Counted from the first letter of the stretch, positions 15,763 to 24,240 are shown. The stretch: 64,000 nucleotides of DNA from Oceanicaulis sp052055585 (GCF_052055585.1 NZ_CP170485.1:682001-746000), one strand, 5' to 3'. Program-made: numbers and translations. The notes: a model not told the origin generated them from the sequence alone.

Positions 15763-16653
15763 ATGGACCGGATCGACGCCCTCCGCCTGTTCGCCGCTGT
15801 GGCTGAGCTTGAAAGCTTCACCCGTGCTGCCGAACGGCTTGGCATGACGGCGGGCGCCGCATCCAAGCAGATTTCGGCGCTGGAAGAGCGCATGCAGGCG
15901 CGCTTGCTGGAGCGGACCACGCGGTCTGTGCGGCTCACCGACGCCGGGCGCGCCCTGCTCGAACGGGTCGGGCCCTGGCTGTCTGAATATGACGCCATCG
16001 AGAACGGCCTGGTCGCGGAACAGGCGGCGGCGGCGGGCATGCTGCGCGTTTCCGCGCCGGTGGATTTCGGCTCTTCGCGCCTGATCGAGCCCGTCACCGC
16101 CTTCATGGCGAAATGGCCCGGCGTTGAAGTCCGGCTCGAGTTTTCCGATCGTATGGTCGATCTGGTGGATGAAGGTTTCGATCTCGGCGTCCGAATCGGC
16201 CAGCTGGGGGATTCCAGCCTGATCGCGCGTCGTCTGGCGCCTGCGCCGCTGAAAGTTCTGGCGAGCCCGGGATATCTCAACGCAGCGGGCGCTCCCGAGC
16301 ATCCCTATGACCTGTCCCGGCATGACTGCATCATTGATCGCAACAAGCCCGCCCCGAACCTGTGGCGCTTCCAGCGCGAGGAGGAGAGCGTCGAGGTGAA
16401 GGTCTCGGGCCGACTGACGCTGAACGGCGCCCGCGCGGCGGTGTGCGCCGCCGCCCATGACGCCGGCATCGCCAGTTCTCCGGCCTGGGCTGCGCATGAT
16501 GCGCTGGCCCGGGGTGATGTGGTCGAGATCCTGCCCGAATGGGCGCCGGACCACCGCGATCTCTGGGCGGTCTTTCCCTCCAACCGGTATCTGGCGCATC
16601 GGGTGCGATTGCTGGTCGATCACCTCAAGGATTGGTTCAAGGACGGGCTCTAA
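15763..16653 (+). CDS. LysR-family regulator divergent from the dioxygenase
   Basis: 296 residues. The N-terminal winged helix reads LRLFAAVAELESFTRAAERLGMTAGAASKQISALEE in two parts (residues 7-42), followed by the linker helix and a LysR effector-binding domain with APVDFGSSRLIEPV at about 95. It belongs to the CrgA/DhcR-like subgroup by its RTTRSVRLTDAG motif. It probably controls the adjacent dioxygenase from the shared 15660-15762 intergenic region. Its stop codon abuts the AT-rich minus-strand gene with no intergenic space. Confidence 0.92.
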   Translation: MDRIDALRLFAAVAELESFTRAAERLGMTAGAASKQISALEERMQARLLERTTRSVRLTDAGRALLERVGPWLSEYDAIENGLVAEQAAAAGMLRVSAPVDFGSSRLIEPVTAFMAKWPGVEVRLEFSDRMVDLVDEGFDLGVRIGQLGDSSLIARRLAPAPLKVLASPGYLNAAGAPEHPYDLSRHDCIIDRNKPAPNLWRFQREEESVEVKVSGRLTLNGARAAVCAAAHDAGIASSPAWAAHDALARGDVVEILPEWAPDHRDLWAVFPSNRYLAHRVRLLVDHLKDWFKDGL

Positions 16654-17673
16654 TTAATCGTCATCAGGATTTCCAATGTAACTATCAAAAATAAGATATG
16701 TTGGTGCGCCAGATGGGTCTCTCACATAGAATCCTGAAATTATAACTTTATCGCTTTCCATTGCGTCAAGGATTTCTGTTAAGAGCTTTCTCTTTTCGTT
16801 TTTTCTAACAAGAAAATTCACTATTTTGCTTGAAGATGTTTCTCGTATTTTTCCCCATCCATTCTCTTTGTCGTACCGTTTTAGGGAGCCGGCAATAATA
16901 CTTTTGTTCGTATCAATGGTATTTCCTGAAAGCCCTTCGATGTCTACAATGGTAATGTTGTCGGATTTCTTAGATTTTTCGTCTTCTGATATTATAGTCA
17001 AATTATCCGCGGATTTTCTGAGTGGTATACCTATTTCATACATTTGAGGTCGAATTTTATTAATTAAATCAAACTTTTTCTCCGAACTGACTTCGGAGAA
17101 TGCTTGATAATCACTACCAATGGAGGCGTGCCTATCCATTCTTTCAACCAAAGAGTTTAGTTTTTCAATTATTTCGGAGTTTAAATCTAAAGCTTTGTCT
17201 CTATTTTTTAATTCTTCTTTTAGGTGGTTAATATATTCTATTGAAACATCGTGATCGCTAGCGCTCTTTCTGGCGATTTCATCTATGAGTTTCATAATGG
17301 GCTTGTTGTGTTCTTCGATTATCGCTCTTGCGTGATCAGATTGAAGCGACTCGGCCTGTCTTTTAGTTGGAAGAATAAGTGAAATGGCATATTGGATGAC
17401 CATTCCAAGTGGGACGCTAATAAATGTTGAGGCTCCAGTTTGCAGTATTTCTTGAACTACTATTTCCCATGAGCCTTTAATCGGGGTCGAAACACGAAAG
17501 TGCGTATCTGCAACATTTCGCGTTATTCGTTTGGGGATTTCTCCGTGCTTTTTAAAAGAATCTAATGTGTACAGAAATCTGGCAGCACCATATTGGAAGC
17601 GGGCAGATTCGTAAAAGTCCAAAACGCCTTCCGAGGCGATTTTTCCAGAAAATTTGAACTCAACCGTTGGCAT
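16654..17673 (-). CDS. AT-rich, membrane-associated protein of unknown function (probably acquired)
   Basis: About 339 residues from the ATG at 17673; an upstream TTG has no ribosome site. The coding sequence is visibly AT-rich, with many AAA, ATT and TTT codons, against GC-rich neighbours, indicating recent horizontal acquisition. Residues ~1-70 form a compact region (EFKFSGKIASEGVLDFYESA, then FQYGAARFLYTLDSF). Residues ~83-105 are one hydrophobic segment (FISVPLGMVIQYAISLILP). A charged helical/coiled-coil stretch runs ~110-190, and the C-terminal third is a mixed alpha/beta domain ending in IFDSYIGNPDDD. No enzyme motif was identified. It has its own promoter and lies just downstream of vsr in a dcm-vsr locus, so a defence-related role is possible but unproven. 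Confidence 0.75.
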   Translation of the reverse strand: MPTVEFKFSGKIASEGVLDFYESARFQYGAARFLYTLDSFKKHGEIPKRITRNVADTHFRVSTPIKGSWEIVVQEILQTGASTFISVPLGMVIQYAISLILPTKRQAESLQSDHARAIIEEHNKPIMKLIDEIARKSASDHDVSIEYINHLKEELKNRDKALDLNSEIIEKLNSLVERMDRHASIGSDYQAFSEVSSEKKFDLINKIRPQMYEIGIPLRKSADNLTIISEDEKSKKSDNITIVDIEGLSGNTIDTNKSIIAGSLKRYDKENGWGKIRETSSSKIVNFLVRKNEKRKLLTEILDAMESDKVIISGFYVRDPSGAPTYLIFDSYIGNPDDD

Positions 17674-17705
17674 TGATGCGGTGCCCCCTTGCAAGTGCTG
17701 GGGGA

Positions 17706-17734
17706 TGGTAAGCTTAAGCTCACGTTGCAGTCAA
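17706..17734 (-). promoter_or_regulatory. predicted promoter of the AT-rich gene
   Basis: Minus strand: TTGACT (17734-17729), 17-bp spacer, TTACCA (17711-17706), about 33 bp before the ATG. The same TTGAC...TTACC form is seen at groES, supporting recognition by a housekeeping sigma factor. Confidence 0.5.
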
Positions 17735-17779
17735 TTCAAAGCCTTAACTGTGGAAATCTCCGATCACCTGCAACCTCTC

Positions 17780-18205
17780 TTAGTGGCCCAGAAACGCCCG
17801 CAGCCGTGCGCTCAGCGCGTCGCGATCCTTCATCTCGCATTCCCAGATCACCAGAACCTGCCAGCCGAGGGCTGAGAGCGCAGCAAGACTGGATGCGTCA
17901 CGCGCCACATTGCGCCCGATCTTGTTGCGCCAGTAGTCGGCGTTCTGCCTGGGCTGGCGGGACCCGCGCGCACAGTCATGGCCATGCCAGAAACAGCCAT
18001 GCACGAAGATTGCCTTGCGGCGTCCGGGGAAGACCAGATCAGGTTTGCCGGGCAAATCCTTGCGATGCAGGCGAAAGCGATAGCCCAGCGCATGGGCGAG
18101 CCGTCGCACGATCATTTCGGGCTTGGTGTTCTTGCCTTTGACGGCAGCCATGACCCGGGCGCGTTCTTCGGGCGTGAAAACATCGCTGCCCTTGGGGCTC
18201 ACCAT
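17780..18205 (-). CDS. vsr: very short patch repair endonuclease Vsr
   Basis: 141 residues, family length. Vsr nicks DNA 5' of T:G mismatches that arise when 5-methylcytosine deaminates, protecting genomes that carry a Dcm-type methyltransferase. The motifs are intact: KNTKPE near the N-terminus, FRLHRKDLPGKPDLVFP with catalytic Asp56, FVHGCFWHGHDC with His69, Cys71, Trp73, His74 and His76 (the structural zinc and active-site region), then NADYWRNKI and VIWECE. Its ATG overlaps the end of the monooxygenase gene by seven bases (ATGGTGA), so translation is coupled to that gene and, through it, to the cytosine methyltransferase. Confidence 0.97.
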   Translation of the reverse strand: MVSPKGSDVFTPEERARVMAAVKGKNTKPEMIVRRLAHALGYRFRLHRKDLPGKPDLVFPGRRKAIFVHGCFWHGHDCARGSRQPRQNADYWRNKIGRNVARDASSLAALSALGWQVLVIWECEMKDRDALSARLRAFLGH

Positions 18206-19380
18206 GGCAGGCGGCCACGGCCCACCAGCGTCCAGCCCATCCAGTTGCGAATGCCGGGAAGGCGACAGCTCAATCCCATGAACGCGTCTCGCAGGACGCC
18301 GATGATCGCCGAGCTCGACTGAAACACCGGCGTCAGCGCCCGGCTCATCAGGGTGTAATAGCCCGCCACCGGCTTGCGCTCGGCTTCAAAGCGTTTGAGC
18401 GCATGCACGGTCGGCGCCTCATCCTTGAGCTGACGGGCGAGGCTTAGCGCATCGCACAGCGCCAGATTGGCCCCCTGACCCAGTTGCGGGCTCATGCCGT
18501 GGGCGGCGTCGCCGATCAGCACGGCCTTGCCGTTTCGCCAGCTGGGGCAGACGCAATCGCGATAGCGGGCTTCGGCGAAGGTTCCGGCATCGCTGACCGG
18601 GTCAATGACATCCGCCGCGCGCGGCCAGAGTGTGCGCAAGCGCGCCTTGAAGGCGTCCAGCCCGTCCGCATGCCAGGCGGGAATGGCGTCCCCGCGCAAG
18701 GACCAGAAGAAGCTGACGCCCGGCCGGCCTTCGGGATCGGCGGGATTATCCCCGACGGGCAAGAGCCCGATCATCACCCCGCAGCCGCGATAAACCTGAT
18801 CGAGCATGCCGTCCCGCCGTCCGTTCGGATCAGGCAGGATCGCCCACATCGCGCCCCAGGGATAAACCGGATCGCGCGCGGTCGGGCAGATCTGACGGCG
18901 TAGACTGGAATGAGAGCCATCCGCCGCGATGACGAGATCAAAGGGCTCGCTTATCTCGCCGGTATCCAGCTCCAGCCGGGGCTGGTTGTTCAGATCGTGC
19001 AGGGTGCGGACGCCCTGTCCGGTCCGCCAGTCGATTGATGTTTCAAGCGCGGCTTCGTGCAGCAGGTTGAACAGGCTGGCGCGGTGAATGCCGACCCCGC
19101 CATCGCCCGGTCGTCCGTCGGCATAGCGCAGATCCAGCACGGTTCGGCCCTTGGGCGTGCGTCCGATCAGGCGGGTGACATGCGCGCCGCGGGCTTCGGC
19201 TTCCTGCCTCAGCCCCATCACGCCCAGCGCTTCAAGGCCGGAGGGCTGCAACAACAGGCCCGCGCCCAGCGGGCGCGGCGCGTCAAAGCGCTCAAATACG
19301 CTGACCTTATGGCCATCCCGGGCGAGCAGGGCGGCGCTGGCCAGCCCGGAAATCCCGCTGCCGATGATGGCGATCTTCAT
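18199..19380 (-). CDS. class A FAD-dependent monooxygenase embedded in the dcm-vsr operon
   Basis: 393 residues, normal for the PHBH/TetX/UbiH-like flavoprotein monooxygenases, which hydroxylate aromatic or other activated rings using NAD(P)H and oxygen. Motifs: GSGISGLASAALLA (FAD Rossmann, residues 7-20), DLVIAADGSHSSLRR (the DG motif), and LIGDAAHGMSPQLGQGAN (GD motif). The C-terminus is helical with basic residues. It starts two bases after the dcm stop codon and overlaps vsr by seven bases, so it is the middle gene of one operon. Its base composition matches the host. Substrate unknown; nothing in the sequence shows nucleic-acid binding. Confidence 0.93.
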   Translation of the reverse strand: MKIAIIGSGISGLASAALLARDGHKVSVFERFDAPRPLGAGLLLQPSGLEALGVMGLRQEAEARGAHVTRLIGRTPKGRTVLDLRYADGRPGDGGVGIHRASLFNLLHEAALETSIDWRTGQGVRTLHDLNNQPRLELDTGEISEPFDLVIAADGSHSSLRRQICPTARDPVYPWGAMWAILPDPNGRRDGMLDQVYRGCGVMIGLLPVGDNPADPEGRPGVSFFWSLRGDAIPAWHADGLDAFKARLRTLWPRAADVIDPVSDAGTFAEARYRDCVCPSWRNGKAVLIGDAAHGMSPQLGQGANLALCDALSLARQLKDEAPTVHALKRFEAERKPVAGYYTLMSRALTPVFQSSSAIIGVLRDAFMGLSCRLPGIRNWMGWTLVGRGRLPW

Positions 19381-19382
19381 GA

Positions 19383-20567
19383 CTATTCCGCCGGCTCGCT
19401 TGCGGGCAGGACCGCGCTCGCATGTTCCAGAATTGGCTCGAACAGGCCTTCGCGCAGAAAGGCGACGACGGGCGCGGCGACGCCATCGCCCGCCAGATGC
19501 AGGCCCGCGCTTTCGCGCTTGGGCAGCTTGTAATGGTCGGGCAGGCCCATCAGTCGCGCATATTCACGCGCGGTCATGGGACGTGTGCGCACCCGGCCGG
19601 AACGGACCGAGACAATAAATTGGCGCGAGGACCCGCCGCCGGGCGTGCGCAGGCAACCCGCCAGGCCGTCAAAGCGCACTTCGGCGCGCTGGACGCGCTC
19701 GCCTTTTTCCATCCGGGTCCGGCGATAGAGCGCCCCGATCACGGGCGTCTCGGATTGGCGCGCGGCCTTGAGCTTGGCCTTGTTGCCCGGGCTCATCATG
19801 GCCAGCAGACGCCGGGTCTCTTCCGGGCTATGCCAGGGCGTGCGCCGGGTCGGCTCGATCAGATCGCCCAGCGTCTGGTTCGGGATCGGCGGCACGGGCA
19901 GGGCCCACCACAACCAGTTGGCTTTCAGCGTTTCGGGCAGGCGTTCCGCCGCCTTGCGCACCGCGCGGGTATGGAAGGGGGAAATACCGTCCGGCGCTTC
20001 ATCGAGCACCAGCTCGTCTGGGATGGGGATGTCCTTGCGCAACGCCACCACAAACAGGCGCGGACGCGATTGCGGCACGAACCAGCGCGCATCGATCTCC
20101 AGCGCGCCCACCCGGTAGCCGCCCTCATCCAGCGTCTGGCACAGGGCGACGAAATCGGCGCCATTGGAGCAGGTCAGAAGTCCGGTGACGTTTTCCAGCG
20201 CGATCAGCTTGGGCGCGCGGCCTTCGGCTTTCAGGGCCTCGATCAGCTTCCAGAAACCATAGAAAACGCCGGAGCGTTCTCCCGCCAGACCCGAGCGCGG
20301 CCCCGCCAGGGACAGGTCCTGACAGGGAAAGCTCGCCCAGGCCAGATCGGCCTCGCCCGGCAGGTCGGACGGTTTGAGCGCACAGACATCGCCCTGATGG
20401 AAATGGTCATCGCCGAAATTGTCGCGATAGGCGTTCGCCTTGTCAGCATCGATATCATTGGCGAACCGGCAGCGCCAATGCGCGCCGAGCCCCAGGCGCG
20501 CCATCCCGCCGCCACAGAAGAACTCGTAATAGCCGTATCGGGAATCACTGCGCATGAGCGCCAGCAT
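19383..20567 (-). CDS. dcm: DNA (cytosine-5-)-methyltransferase
   Basis: 394 residues, first gene of the minus-strand cassette. It transfers methyl from SAM to C5 of cytosine. Motif I is EFFCGGGMARLGLG (residues 15-28), motif IV is FPCQDLS with nucleophile Cys82, motif VI is ENV at 125-127, and motif VIII is QSRPR at 166-170. The C-terminal motifs IX-X are YARLMGLPDHYKLP and HLAGDGVAAPVV. A target recognition domain lies between about 190 and 330. Motif order is the canonical one. No restriction endonuclease is adjacent; the presence of vsr suggests a solitary or regulatory methyltransferase rather than a complete restriction system. Confidence 0.96.
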   Translation of the reverse strand: MLALMRSDSRYGYYEFFCGGGMARLGLGAHWRCRFANDIDADKANAYRDNFGDDHFHQGDVCALKPSDLPGEADLAWASFPCQDLSLAGPRSGLAGERSGVFYGFWKLIEALKAEGRAPKLIALENVTGLLTCSNGADFVALCQTLDEGGYRVGALEIDARWFVPQSRPRLFVVALRKDIPIPDELVLDEAPDGISPFHTRAVRKAAERLPETLKANWLWWALPVPPIPNQTLGDLIEPTRRTPWHSPEETRRLLAMMSPGNKAKLKAARQSETPVIGALYRRTRMEKGERVQRAEVRFDGLAGCLRTPGGGSSRQFIVSVRSGRVRTRPMTAREYARLMGLPDHYKLPKRESAGLHLAGDGVAAPVVAFLREGLFEPILEHASAVLPASEPAE

Positions 20568-20659
20568 ACAGGCTTGGCGCTTTTGACGAAGCGCGAGAGA
20601 GCGCTAAAGTGCGCTCGACTGTGAAGGGCAGGGGCGGTCAGCTTCAGGATGACGACGAT

Positions 20660-21565
20660 ATGAGGCGTTTTTTCGTCCGCTATGCGGGACTTTTCGGGCT
20701 GGCGCTGATGGCGAGCGCCTGTAGCCAGACATTGCAGCCGCCGCCGGCTCCAATGGCCAGTTTCGGCGTCCCCGCCGAACCGCGGGCTTTCGCGCCAACG
20801 CCCAGTCTTGCGCCCAACAACCGGCCCGATGCCGAGCCGGTCTCCGGCTATGAAATCGATGGCGCCGGATTTTACGGCGATCTGCACTTTCTTGAGGCGG
20901 ACGGCGCTGTGCGTGCGATCTATGCGCATGCCGTGGACGGCGACGTGACCATGCACGCCGAACTGCGTCCCGAAAGCCCCTGGCTGCATGACGGTGTTCG
21001 GCGCTTTGAAGGCTTCGCCGAAAACGGCGACACCCTCGTGGTGGAGCTGGAAGCGGGCGTCTGCGAGATGAATGGACGCTCCTATGGCCGGTTCGCCCAC
21101 ATCGAAACCGAGGCGGGCGTCTTTCAGGGCTGCGCTTCTGAAATCGGCCCGCAACCGAGCTGGTCTGATGATCTGCCGCGTTATCTGCCGATGATCCGGA
21201 CTTGCCTGGATCAAAGCCAGTCTTCGTCCATGGCATTTGTGCGGGGCGCGGGGCGTGCTCAGGTGCTGCATGTGCAGGACAACGGGCCGGACGCGGTGGT
21301 GCGCATGCGCTTTGGCGAGTCCGGGCGCTGGGATTGTTCGCTTGAAGGCGGGCAGACGCGCTGGCGCGTGGTCAGTGACGAGGCGCCGGTGCGGCCGGGT
21401 GAAAGCGATCCGGTCTTTATCCTGAACGCCATGCCCGAAGCGGGCGAGGCCTGCGCGATCTATGAGCGGGTGGTGGACCAGAATGGCGAGACGCTGGGCG
21501 CGCTGGGTTATGACGCCTGCATGACCGGACCGATGGCGCAGCTGGAGCCCGGTTTGCGCTTCTAA
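20660..21565 (+). CDS. hypothetical lipoprotein
   Basis: Start taken at the ATG at 20660, which gives a lipoprotein signal (FGLALMASAC, Cys at about residue 19). An upstream GTG at 20609 would place 17 charged residues before it. About 301 residues, predicted to be anchored in the outer or inner membrane facing the periplasm. Residues 20-60 are a proline/alanine-rich linker. The rest contains repeated beta-like segments with several Cys (GVCEMNGRSYG, FQGCASEI, IRTCLDQS, DCSLEGG, EACAIYE, YDACMTG), probably disulphide bonded. The C-terminal ~150 residues look like a second copy of the N-terminal domain. No family recognised. Confidence 0.7.
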   Translation: MRRFFVRYAGLFGLALMASACSQTLQPPPAPMASFGVPAEPRAFAPTPSLAPNNRPDAEPVSGYEIDGAGFYGDLHFLEADGAVRAIYAHAVDGDVTMHAELRPESPWLHDGVRRFEGFAENGDTLVVELEAGVCEMNGRSYGRFAHIETEAGVFQGCASEIGPQPSWSDDLPRYLPMIRTCLDQSQSSSMAFVRGAGRAQVLHVQDNGPDAVVRMRFGESGRWDCSLEGGQTRWRVVSDEAPVRPGESDPVFILNAMPEAGEACAIYERVVDQNGETLGALGYDACMTGPMAQLEPGLRF

Positions 21566-21619
21566 AAACCGGTTCGGGACATCTGGCGGAGCCTTTCCGA
21601 CTCGCGGCACAAGGGCGGT

Positions 21620-22609
21620 ATGATGATACAGGTTCTGACAGCATCGGCTCTGGCCGCCTTGACCTGCAGCGCCGCCCAGGCGGAGCTGCGCGATGTTTCC
21701 GTGTTGCAGGAGGCCGGGCGCACCCAGCTCTGGCTCAGCTTTGACGAGCAACCTCAAGCGGTTGAGGTTCTGCCGGGCGAGGGGCTGGTGCTGCATGTGG
21801 ATGGCGTCAGCGCGGAAGGCTCGCGCCGCATCGAGCCCGCCGTTCGCGGGCCGGTCTCCGCACTGGCGCTCAGCCGGGCGCCGAACGGCGTGTCGATTTC
21901 CGTGTCCGGCGCGTTCTCCCGTGGTGAGGCCGAAGTGCGTCAGGGCGGCGTTCTGGTGACGCTTCTGAACGTGACCGGCGTCTCCACGCCGATCACCCGG
22001 ACCCCGCCGCGCACGCACGCAACCGAGCAGAGCCATACGGCGTCCACGGCGCCGGCGACGCAACCGGCGCACGCCGCGCCGTCGTCAGACCATTCCGCGC
22101 CGGCATCCGCGCACGGGTCTGATGCGGGTCACGCCTCATCAGTCAGTGCAGCGACCAGCCATGCCCAGCCGGCTCACGCCGATGCCGGTCATGGCGCGGC
22201 TGCATCTTCTGACTCTCACGCGACCTCAGCCCATGAACCGGCGACCGGGCAACCGCTTGAGCTGGGCGGTGATGTGGTGATCGATGAAAGCGTGTGTCCG
22301 GACTCTGCGGCCCGTCTTGCGGATGCGCCCTGGGATCTGAACCTTCTGTCCACCCACGCCGACTGCCTTGTCAGCATGGGCGACAGCGAGGGCGCTGTGG
22401 CGTTGTACCAGCGCGTGCTGGCGTTTGACCCGCGTCACTTCCAGGCGGCTCTGGGGCTGGCCCGCATTCTCAGCGATCAGGGTGATCATCAGGCCGCAGC
22501 GGAGCTGTTTGACACCGCTGCCAGCGCCGCCCGGACCGATGGTCAGGCTGTGCAGGCCCGGATGGCGGCGCGCCGCGCCCGCGAGCTGGCCGGATCAGGC
22601 GGGCAGTAG
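21620..22609 (+). CDS. periplasmic AMIN-like / TPR protein with His-Ala-Ser linker
   Basis: 329 residues with a signal peptide (VLTASALAALTCSAAQA). Residues ~22-120 are beta-rich and resemble an AMIN-type domain (LRDVSVLQEAGRTQLWLSFDE then GLVLHVDGVSAEGSRRI), which in amidases targets the septum. A long low-complexity linker rich in H, A, S, T and P (about 135-215) follows. The C-terminal ~100 residues are two to three TPR-like repeats (CLVSMGDSEGAVALYQRVL, FQAALGLARILSDQGDH). The architecture suggests a periplasmic scaffold in envelope or division processes. Convergent with the thioesterase gene (5-bp gap). Confidence 0.7.
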   Translation: MMIQVLTASALAALTCSAAQAELRDVSVLQEAGRTQLWLSFDEQPQAVEVLPGEGLVLHVDGVSAEGSRRIEPAVRGPVSALALSRAPNGVSISVSGAFSRGEAEVRQGGVLVTLLNVTGVSTPITRTPPRTHATEQSHTASTAPATQPAHAAPSSDHSAPASAHGSDAGHASSVSAATSHAQPAHADAGHGAAASSDSHATSAHEPATGQPLELGGDVVIDESVCPDSAARLADAPWDLNLLSTHADCLVSMGDSEGAVALYQRVLAFDPRHFQAALGLARILSDQGDHQAAAELFDTAASAARTDGQAVQARMAARRARELAGSGGQ

Positions 22610-22614
22610 CTACG

Positions 22615-23538
22615 TTAGAGCGACAGCTCGGGCCGGGCTTTGGCCTGTAGGTCAGCTAGCCTGTCAGCGCTGACCCTCTCTAGTTTGCGGGTTTTCAGAT
22701 TGAGCATGCAGGCGACCGCTTCCATGCTCCACAAGGCTTTTCCGGTCACCGGATCAAGCGCCCAGTGCACCAGCGTGCGCACGGTCTCGCTCGCAGATTT
22801 CAGCCCGGACCGGATTACGAAGCCTTCTCCCTGAGACGGGAAGCGACGGAAGTTGAGCCGGGATTCCAGCACCGCACTGGCGACCGTCAGCGGCGTATTG
22901 TCGGCGAAGGCCTGCCATTGCTCGGGGAAGCCGTCGCTGAAATGGATGACGCTGTCAGAGACCTTGCCGATGCCAAACTCGGCCCGCATCCGGCCAAAGG
23001 CGTCCAGCTCGTCGCGATTGATCCGGCCGCGCCCGATTTCCTGCAAGTCCAGCTTATCCGCTTGTGTCAGGGAGAGGGCATCGCTGGCCGGGGTCTGGCT
23101 CAGGCTGCGCGGCGTCAGAATCTCGGGACGCTCGATCAGGCTGGCGCTTAAAGCCTTCAGGCTGCGTTGAGGCCAGGAGAACACGCGTCCTGTTTCGGCA
23201 TGCGAATGTTCGGCGCGGATTTCGAAGGTCGCCGCCGGGATATCGCTGGCGGCGTGGTAGAGGATCATCGCCACGGTCAGGCTGGTCTCGTCATGACTGA
23301 CAACGCCGCCGGAAATCCGCAAGGGCGCGCCGGGGCGGGCTTCGGCGAGGAAGCGGACCGTGACATCGCGCGGGATCAAGGTGGCGGTGGCGTCCGGGGC
23401 GAAGGCGTGATGCATGCCCAGATGATCAGCGAGTCCCGCGAGGGCTTCCTGGGCTTTCGCCATGTAGAACCGGACATTGAGATGGCCCAGCTCGTCACAT
23501 TCCCACGCATTGGCGTTGCCGCGCCACAAGACCTGCAT
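22615..23538 (-). CDS. tandem hotdog acyl-CoA/ACP thioesterase
   Basis: 307 residues, about twice a single hotdog domain. The first domain has ANAWECDELGHLNVRFYM, the 4HBT-like motif with the acidic and His/Asn residues at about 12-25, then a beta-rich stretch. The second half repeats the fold with FGIGKVSDSVIHFSDGFP and ESRLNFRRFPSQGEGFVI. Such double-hotdog proteins hydrolyse acyl thioesters. The specificity cannot be read from the sequence. A GGGAG precedes the ATG. It lies next to zur but with no sign of co-regulation. Confidence 0.8.
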   Translation of the reverse strand: MQVLWRGNANAWECDELGHLNVRFYMAKAQEALAGLADHLGMHHAFAPDATATLIPRDVTVRFLAEARPGAPLRISGGVVSHDETSLTVAMILYHAASDIPAATFEIRAEHSHAETGRVFSWPQRSLKALSASLIERPEILTPRSLSQTPASDALSLTQADKLDLQEIGRGRINRDELDAFGRMRAEFGIGKVSDSVIHFSDGFPEQWQAFADNTPLTVASAVLESRLNFRRFPSQGEGFVIRSGLKSASETVRTLVHWALDPVTGKALWSMEAVACMLNLKTRKLERVSADRLADLQAKARPELSL

Positions 23539-23624
23539 CCGACGAACTCCCGTAACTGTTTATCGGGAGCCTAGGCCGGTTTGGCGGGGCTGTCAGGGCG
23601 CCGGGGCGCAAAAGCCGATCGGCG

Positions 23625-24068
23625 TCAGTTCGCGCAGCGTGCGCACTGCCCGTAATGCTCGACCACGCTGCGGCTGACGATGAAGCCCTCAGGCGTGTCA
23701 GACGGGGCGCGATGCATGTGACGCTCGTCCACATTGCCGCACGACTCGCAGATGAACAGCTCGGCTGACCCTGTGCAGGGATCATCCTCATCATGACCGT
23801 TCAGGCAGGCTGTGTAGGCGTTCAGCGCCTCGACCTTGTGAGCGAGCCCCGCGCGGGTGAGAAAATCGAGCGCGCGATAGACCGTGGGCGGTTGCGCCGC
23901 GCCGCCCGGTTTGAGCGCTGACAACAGGTCATAGGCCTTCACCGGACCGCCGGCTTCCACCAGCAATTCCAGCACCCGCCGACGCATGGGCGTCAGAGAC
24001 AGGCCGCGCTCGGTGCAGAACCGTTCGGCGGCGTCTAGCGTTTGAATCGCACTGTTCATGGTTACCAT
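23625..24068 (-). CDS. zur: zinc uptake regulator of the Fur family
   Basis: 147 residues if started at 24068; an ATG at 24059 with AGGA upstream is an equally good start. The N-terminal winged helix reads GLSLTPMRRRVLELLVEAGGPVKAYDLL, followed by PPTVYRALDFL. The C-terminal metal domain has the two CxxC pairs FICESCGNV and GQCARCAN, the structural zinc site. The HxH-rich stretch DERHMHRAP supplies regulatory ligands. In Fur paralogues this layout, shorter and with late CxxC, is typical of Zur. It is divergent from a His-rich TonB-dependent receptor and separated from it by a 172-bp AT-rich region with palindromes, the expected target arrangement. Confidence 0.88.
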   Translation of the reverse strand: MVTMNSAIQTLDAAERFCTERGLSLTPMRRRVLELLVEAGGPVKAYDLLSALKPGGAAQPPTVYRALDFLTRAGLAHKVEALNAYTACLNGHDEDDPCTGSAELFICESCGNVDERHMHRAPSDTPEGFIVSRSVVEHYGQCARCAN

Positions 24069-24191
24069 CCTAGCCGCTTTCCGTGGGCAGGGCGAGCGTT
24101 CGAGCCAGCCCTTTACAACGCCAGGGGAACGAACCTTGCCACTTCTTCATCTGAATAGGTGGGATTCCCAACTTGATGCGCCAAGGGGGTG

Positions 24192-24227
24192 ACGTTATGA
24201 CATTACGTAACGTGACTTTATAACATT
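24192..24227. promoter_or_regulatory. candidate Zur operator between zur and the zinc receptor
   Basis: The inverted repeat ACGTTA...TAACGT (24192-24213) is followed at 24219-24227 by TATAACATT, close to the TATAACATT half-site of classic Zur boxes. The region is AT-rich within a GC-rich context and lies 14-49 bp before the receptor ATG, so occupancy would block its transcription. Assignment to Zur rests on gene context. Confidence 0.5.
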
Positions 24228-24240
24228 GCGGGGTTGTTCC

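Noticed and set aside
19383..20567. complete restriction-modification system
   Set aside because: No endonuclease with a recognisable catalytic motif is adjacent other than Vsr, which repairs mismatches.
20243..22072. 609-codon minus-strand frame covering the start of dcm and the lipoprotein gene
   Set aside because: Product is Arg/His-rich low complexity; the lipoprotein and AMIN/TPR genes on the plus strand have signal peptides and real domains.
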